From NCBI GenBank assembly GCA_940671915.1, contig CALNVZ010003430.1, positions 23,457,600 through 23,521,599 on the forward strand: a stretch of 64,000 bases of DNA. The letters run 5' to 3'. Origin of the DNA: Paracentrotus lividus. Taxonomy: Eukaryota > Echinodermata > Echinoidea > Camarodonta > Echinidae. The position numbers and the translations under genes were made by a program. Shown here piece after piece: positions 59,375 to 64,000 of this stretch. The notes under the pieces were generated by a model. It searched no databases. It was given only the letters and a program-made list of their open reading frames with translations, and had not been told where the DNA came from. Numbering within the stretch: the stretch's first letter is position 1; each line of letters starts with the position of its first letter.

Positions 59375-60170
59375 GCCTTATCCACCATGCATGCATCCAT
59401 CTACCACTCCCCCTGCTCTTCTTTCTGTCGCCCCCTCCTATATTGGTCTCTCTCCATCTTCCTGCTTCATCCTCTGCTCTCTACTTATCCTTCTTCATCT
59501 ATCCTCCCCCACTTACATTGGTATCTCTCCATGCTGGCGCTTTATTCACCGCTCTCTATCCACCCTAATCTGCCCCTCCTATACCGGTTTCTCTCTCTAT
59601 CGTAAAGCTTTCTATCTCTTCTCCATCCACCCCTTCTCCACCTATCCTCAGCCTCCTCTATCAGTCTCTCCATCATCCCACTTCAACCTCCACTCTCTAT
59701 ACACTCCTACTCCATCTATCTTCTGTTCTCCCATCCACTATTCCTTCCCTCTTCACTCACCCCTCTCATGCTAACATCTCTATCATCCCCCTCTCCCCTC
59801 TCTTGATGATCCTTTATCCCCCACTCTATCCTTCCCCTCCTCTACCTCACTTTTCCATTCTTCTTCTTTTCATTATATACCCCCTCTCCCTTCTTACCCA
59901 TTATCATCCCTTTCCTCCTATCCTCTCTCCCTCTCCTCACGTTCCCCCTCCCCTAACTCTCTTCCCCTCTCCTCTTGTTACGCTTCTTCCCATCCTGCCC
60001 TACATCCATCTAATGTAAGACGATATGTCGGTTTTAGCAGCCAAGCCTAATCGATACAGTAGCTTTCTCATCTATCATATTCTATATCTACCTCTTCTTT
60101 CTTTCATTCTCTTGCTCTTCTTCCCTATCTCTCTCTCTCTCTTCCCCCTCGCCCTTTCTCATACCTCCCT
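59375..60170. repeat. Long polypyrimidine region with degenerate 70-75 bp period
   Basis: The plus strand is dominated by C and T for about 800 bases. TATTGGTCTCTCTCC-like words recur at about 59440, 59513, 59582 and 59657 at 69-75 base intervals. Overlapping proline/serine/leucine ORFs are compositional artefacts. Confidence 0.8.
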
Positions 60171-61428
60171 TTTTCTCAAAAATTGAAGTGTTTCAGTTTA
60201 TTTTTACAAAAGGGGAAATAAAAGTGATATTCCACCATTAATCTACAAAAATAATAAATAAATGGTTTAACAAAATTAAATCTCTATCTCTCATCTTTTC
60301 TCAATTCCATTCTTATTGAATTGCTCCCTCTCTATCCCATCACACCACCTCCTCATCCCCTCTCCTCTTAACATGAACATGACGATGATCACTATTAATA
60401 GCTTGCTTACATGTATATGCTATTTGAACATGGTGTGCATAGTCTTCTATTCCAAACCTATATAACCTGATCAAAACCTTCCTTTATTTGCTCAAATAAA
60501 TTTATCAGAAAATTATTAGCAAAATTTTGCTGATTATACTGTTTCATGATAATGCTGTTTCAATAACACAATTACATAGTAGTAAAGAATTTTGCCTGAT
60601 GAATTTATGATGATGAGACTAAAAGTGACCCAGATAATGATAATACCGCTGAGATGCGATCCAATCACAGCATCCCATCCCCATGGATACAACTAGGCAG
60701 ACCAGGTGGGCAAGGTATCTTTTATTCTTCTTCATTATCTGTGAGTGTGAAGTGATAATATAAGATTGATCTCCACTGGGAGTATGACTATTAATAAAAG
60801 CACCAAATGATGACTAGTCAGTTACTCATCAATTTAGCTGGTGATCTTGCAATCAGTCTCCAAGCTTGCAACATACCCAAAGAGTTTGAAGCTTCTTGAA
60901 CTTACATGTACACAAAATGCAAGGACCATAACCCCATGAAAAATCTGCCCCCTAATACTACACCTAAACCTAACCCTTATTATGAGGGTGAGGGGGTAAT
61001 TGTCCTGGAGGAAATGTGCAGGTGTAGTTTTCCCGATACAAATACATGAACCATGTGCACATTCTTCCCTTTCTGGAGAGCATTCCAGCTAGGCACCACT
61101 TTTAAAGGTGCCCACGCTTAGAATTCACTATAAACTACACAACGGCTTCATGACAAATCCACCATCTCTGTGTCTACAAGTAGGTATCTCGAGCAAGAAT
61201 ATGGTCAAAAAAGAAAGTGAAGTTTGACACCTTATCGCAGCTGTGAAACCTTTAGCACTGTCTGCATTACAATGTACTCTTATATTTCATCATGATACAT
61301 GTTGTTACATTAACAATTGGATCACTTTCTTGCTACGTGTAACATAATACTTCAGGCCCTGCAAGATACTAATTATGATTAACCTATATTGGGGATCTAT
61401 TCTTCATACCTGACTGGGATTTGTGTTT

Positions 61429-61626
61429 ACATGACAAATGATTTTACCATCAAAGAGCACCCAAATCAAGGCACCAATGAGAAAGTGCATGTTCATATGA
61501 CAAATGATTCTACCATCAAAGAGCACCCAAATCAAGGCACCAATGAGAAAGTGCATGTTCACATGACAAATGATTCTACCATCAAAGAGCACCCAAATCA
61601 AGGCACCAGAGAGAAAGTGCATGTGG
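61429..61626. repeat. Three 66-bp tandem units
   Basis: Units start at 61429, 61495 and 61561 (ACATGACAAATGATTCTACC then ATCAAAGAGCACCCAAATCA...), with only one to three differences each. The period is 22 codons, so frames stay open on both strands (115 codons plus, 72 minus). Confidence 0.93.
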
Positions 61627-62129
61627 CCAAGCTTGGGAAAGCAACAGACACTCTAACCAGGGCCCTGATACATAAAGAGTTTATGATAACTTCGCCATTA
61701 ATGGTAACTACCATGGTAACGATACTCAACAGATGATCAAAATGCAGTATTTCACAAAAGTTACCAGTGATGAAAGAGTTACTATAATAGTATCTCTTTT
61801 GGCAACGGGGCCTAAGACATTTTGGTATACATTGTCTTGCCCTCACTGCCCAAGACAATTGAGGATTTGGCCTTTTATTTGTAGCTAACTCCAAATCCAT
61901 AAATCCAAGATGCAGCAGGCCAATTTAAGAATAAAACCCATCAGTGCTGGGATGTTCTGGAAGAAGAGTACGTTTATAGGTTTATAGCAAAAAGGATACA
62001 TGAGACCCTATGGATGGGACTACATGTAGGTCATTGAGATTGAAGCCTTGATAAACACTCAAACACTGACATGTAATGCAAGTACCCAAGGATTACCAGG
62101 CTCTAAACACAGCACAAGTTAGTGTGCCT

Positions 62130-62545
62130 GCTACTTTCTATCTACTGAAGATATGAACACACTCTGGAGGGGATTTGCTGCCTAGCATAGCACCAAGCGA
62201 GTAGAAATAAATGAGGCTTAGAGAACTTTGCCTCAGGAGCTTCTGATATAGCACCCATAGCCCACCAATACAGAGCCACCCAGGTCAAACATAAACCAAC
62301 TTGATCTTCCATTAATTGAATGGAAATCATGCTGTACAAGCAGTTTTATCACCAATTTATCTCCAATTACACTGTACATGAGCAGCATACATTGAGTGAA
62401 GATTAGAACTCAAGATACATGAGGTTTAGATTTTTCCTCAGGAGCTACTGACATAGCTCCAAAAGCCAACCAACAATAACCACCCAGAGAGAAAATATTT
62501 TGAAAGCTGACCACCAGACCAACTTCAATCTGCAATAACTAGGTC
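62130..62545. repeat. Diverged duplication with 205-bp offset
   Basis: CCTCAGGAGCTTCTGATATA then GCACCCATAGCCCACCAA at 62231 resembles CCTCAGGAGCTACTGACATA then GCTCCAAAAGCCAACCAA at 62436. The similarity extends to ACCACCCAG and the GACCAACTT region. Confidence 0.6.
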
Positions 62546-62898
62546 CATGCCATCATGGTGCTATTAATTAATCATCTGCGACTTAACGCTGAGCGGCATG
62601 GTTAGCTTGTAGAGTGTCCATCCCATTAAACACCTCGACGATGACGTCAAGATGTATGGGTGGGACTAATAGGTGGGACAGGTCAACCATTAATGACTGA
62701 CCTCTAGTAATTAGTCACACACATCAAACATATCAACACCTTTACCTCAGGGTAGTAGTCTCCACCTTACGTCTTGAAGACTTGTTCCATCGCTACTAGA
62801 AAAGTGGTACTGATCAAGTACAATTTGCGGTGTGCCTGACAATTGAGGGCTAACTCAAGCTTGGTCCAATTTGGGGATTTACTTTTAATTTTTATATC

Positions 62899-62916
62899 GG
62901 GGGGGGGGGGGGGGGG
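62899..62916. repeat. Poly-G tract (18 G)
   Basis: Uninterrupted G run. Confidence 0.9.
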
Positions 62917-63565
62917 AGGAGGGATAAAATAATAGGGGAATGAAATCTCAAATTGGACAATGATGTGATAGTGATGACACTTCCAGGGCCATACAATATC
63001 ACAAGCAAGATCTTATGTCTATCATTTAATCACAGAATTAAGAATTCCAATTATTGGCCAGAATTTCCGTTCATGTTCTTCTACCAGAGACAAAGAATCG
63101 TACATAAGCGAAAAGGGAAAAACTAGATGAACAACATTAGATCACATTAACGTGTAGCAGACTGTCTGTGTAGCCGGTGATAAATGCATTTTACCCATCA
63201 AATATATGAAAATGAAATAAAATCATGAATCATAAAGACTTTTATTCATATACATTCATAAATCTTTAGGACACCTCATCAGTCTAAACATGAACATGAA
63301 AATTGATGTTCACGATGAGTGAGTGATCAGGGAAATCATGTAAGGTTCCAAACTCTGTATCCTGGGCCGATTCTACGCTCAAGTGTGAAATCACTCCAGC
63401 GGGCTGATGTGGACGGGCTTTCTTGAATCTCAAACTTTCTCTTAAAAGGGGATGATCAGGTTAAAATCTCAGGATTGAGCAAACTCAAGCTGATCTGGAA
63501 GCAGCTTTATACTGATAAAATGTCCGTTTTGCTCCAAACAGATGTTGTGATATTCTCCATGCACG

Positions 63566-63744
63566 ACATTTGCTCCTGCGACAACTGATCCACGCTTTAT
63601 TCCGCCTAAAATGTAGGGTTAGGGTAAGGGTTGCAAAGGGGTTTTATGTTAGGTTTAGGGTAGGGTCTAGTGTTAAGTTCACAGTTGAATTTGGTCATTA
63701 GATTTAATGTATGGAATTTGAAGTGGAGTAATTGTCATGGAATC
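63566..63744. mobile_element. MITE with GGGTTAGGG-like interior, copy 2
   Basis: In opposite orientation to 16883-17071, this copy shares ACATTTGCTCCTGCGAC, the interior GGGTTAGGGT...GGTTTTATGTTAGG, TAGTGTTAAGT and the end ATTGTCATGGAATC. It lacks the inner part of the terminal repeat at its right end. Confidence 0.75.
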
Positions 63745-64000
63745 ATATTCTCGGTCACAGGTAAAGATGATGACCTCATTCCAATGAACTTGACTTTCTA
63801 ATAGGAAATGCAAGTGACTGAATGATGAATTATTATCTAACTAGAGCAAATACAATAAGGTCAAGTCCTTTTTAATCTCCTACGATGAGAAAACCAAGAG
63901 GTAAGGAGCATTTCTGTGGTCACCTTTGATTCTGGGCTTTCTATTCCATCTGTTTAATTCACGATCATTGGTTGAGAAAAGAAGATAGAGGGAAAATGGA

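Larger units (their letters stand above)
59292..64000. other. Upstream flank, non-coding
   Basis: Apart from the polypyrimidine region, the 3 x 66 bp array, a 205-bp duplication, an 18-G run and a CCCTAA-type element listed separately, I see no supportable gene here. Confidence 0.5.

Noticed and set aside
59368-60018. Proline/serine/leucine ORFs
   Set aside because: Polypyrimidine composition with no domain; three frames open at once.

Overview
The window looks like non-coding DNA of an animal gene, not a bacterial or viral region. It is AT-rich by eye, crowded with microsatellites, minisatellites, poly-G tracts and short inverted-repeat (MITE-type) elements, and has almost no coding sequence. 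I favour a marine invertebrate deuterostome such as a sea urchin, from the repeat style and the invertebrate-like protein; the sequence alone does not prove the species. Nearly every open reading frame of 60-240 codons is chance or a by-product of a tandem repeat.

The one gene I can name runs on the minus strand. Positions 934-999 are a perfectly bounded 66-base exon (polypyrimidine tract plus CAG on one side, GTAAGT on the other). It encodes the first RPEL actin-binding motif of a myocardin-related transcription factor (MRTF/MKL). Positions 25747-25849 are a likely first coding exon: an in-frame stop lies upstream of its ATG, it ends in GTAAGT, and its phase (1) matches the RPEL exon. If they join, the 24.7 kb between them is the first coding intron. 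The exon has a 21-codon upstream ORF overlapping its start as ATGA, and its upstream region has a perfect RFX X-box, a second X-box-like site and a 16-base palindrome. A tiny phase-compatible alternative first exon may lie at 59267-59291. Later exons of the gene lie off the left edge.

Layout: 1-1000, a TTAA-flanked element and the RPEL exon; 1000-25746, intron with hairpin elements, minisatellites and a 0.4 kb foldback element; 25.7-26.25 kb, first exon and promoter; 26.25-37 kb, sparse upstream DNA with a 376 bp element and a palindromic element; 37.8-44 kb, a cluster of mobile elements including two near-identical 1.2 kb elements with an internal 30-bp minisatellite, separated by a Tc1/mariner-like non-autonomous element; 46.8-54 kb, three more copies of the palindromic family; 54.7-60.2 kb, a pyrimidine-rich tandem array, a hAT-like element and a long polypyrimidine region; 61.4-64 kb, a 3 x 66 bp repeat, a 205-bp duplication and a second copy of a CCCTAA-bearing element.

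At least a dozen inverted-repeat elements fall into several families, some present two to four times. No transposase was recognised, so all appear non-autonomous. No rRNA, convincing tRNA or CRISPR array was seen.
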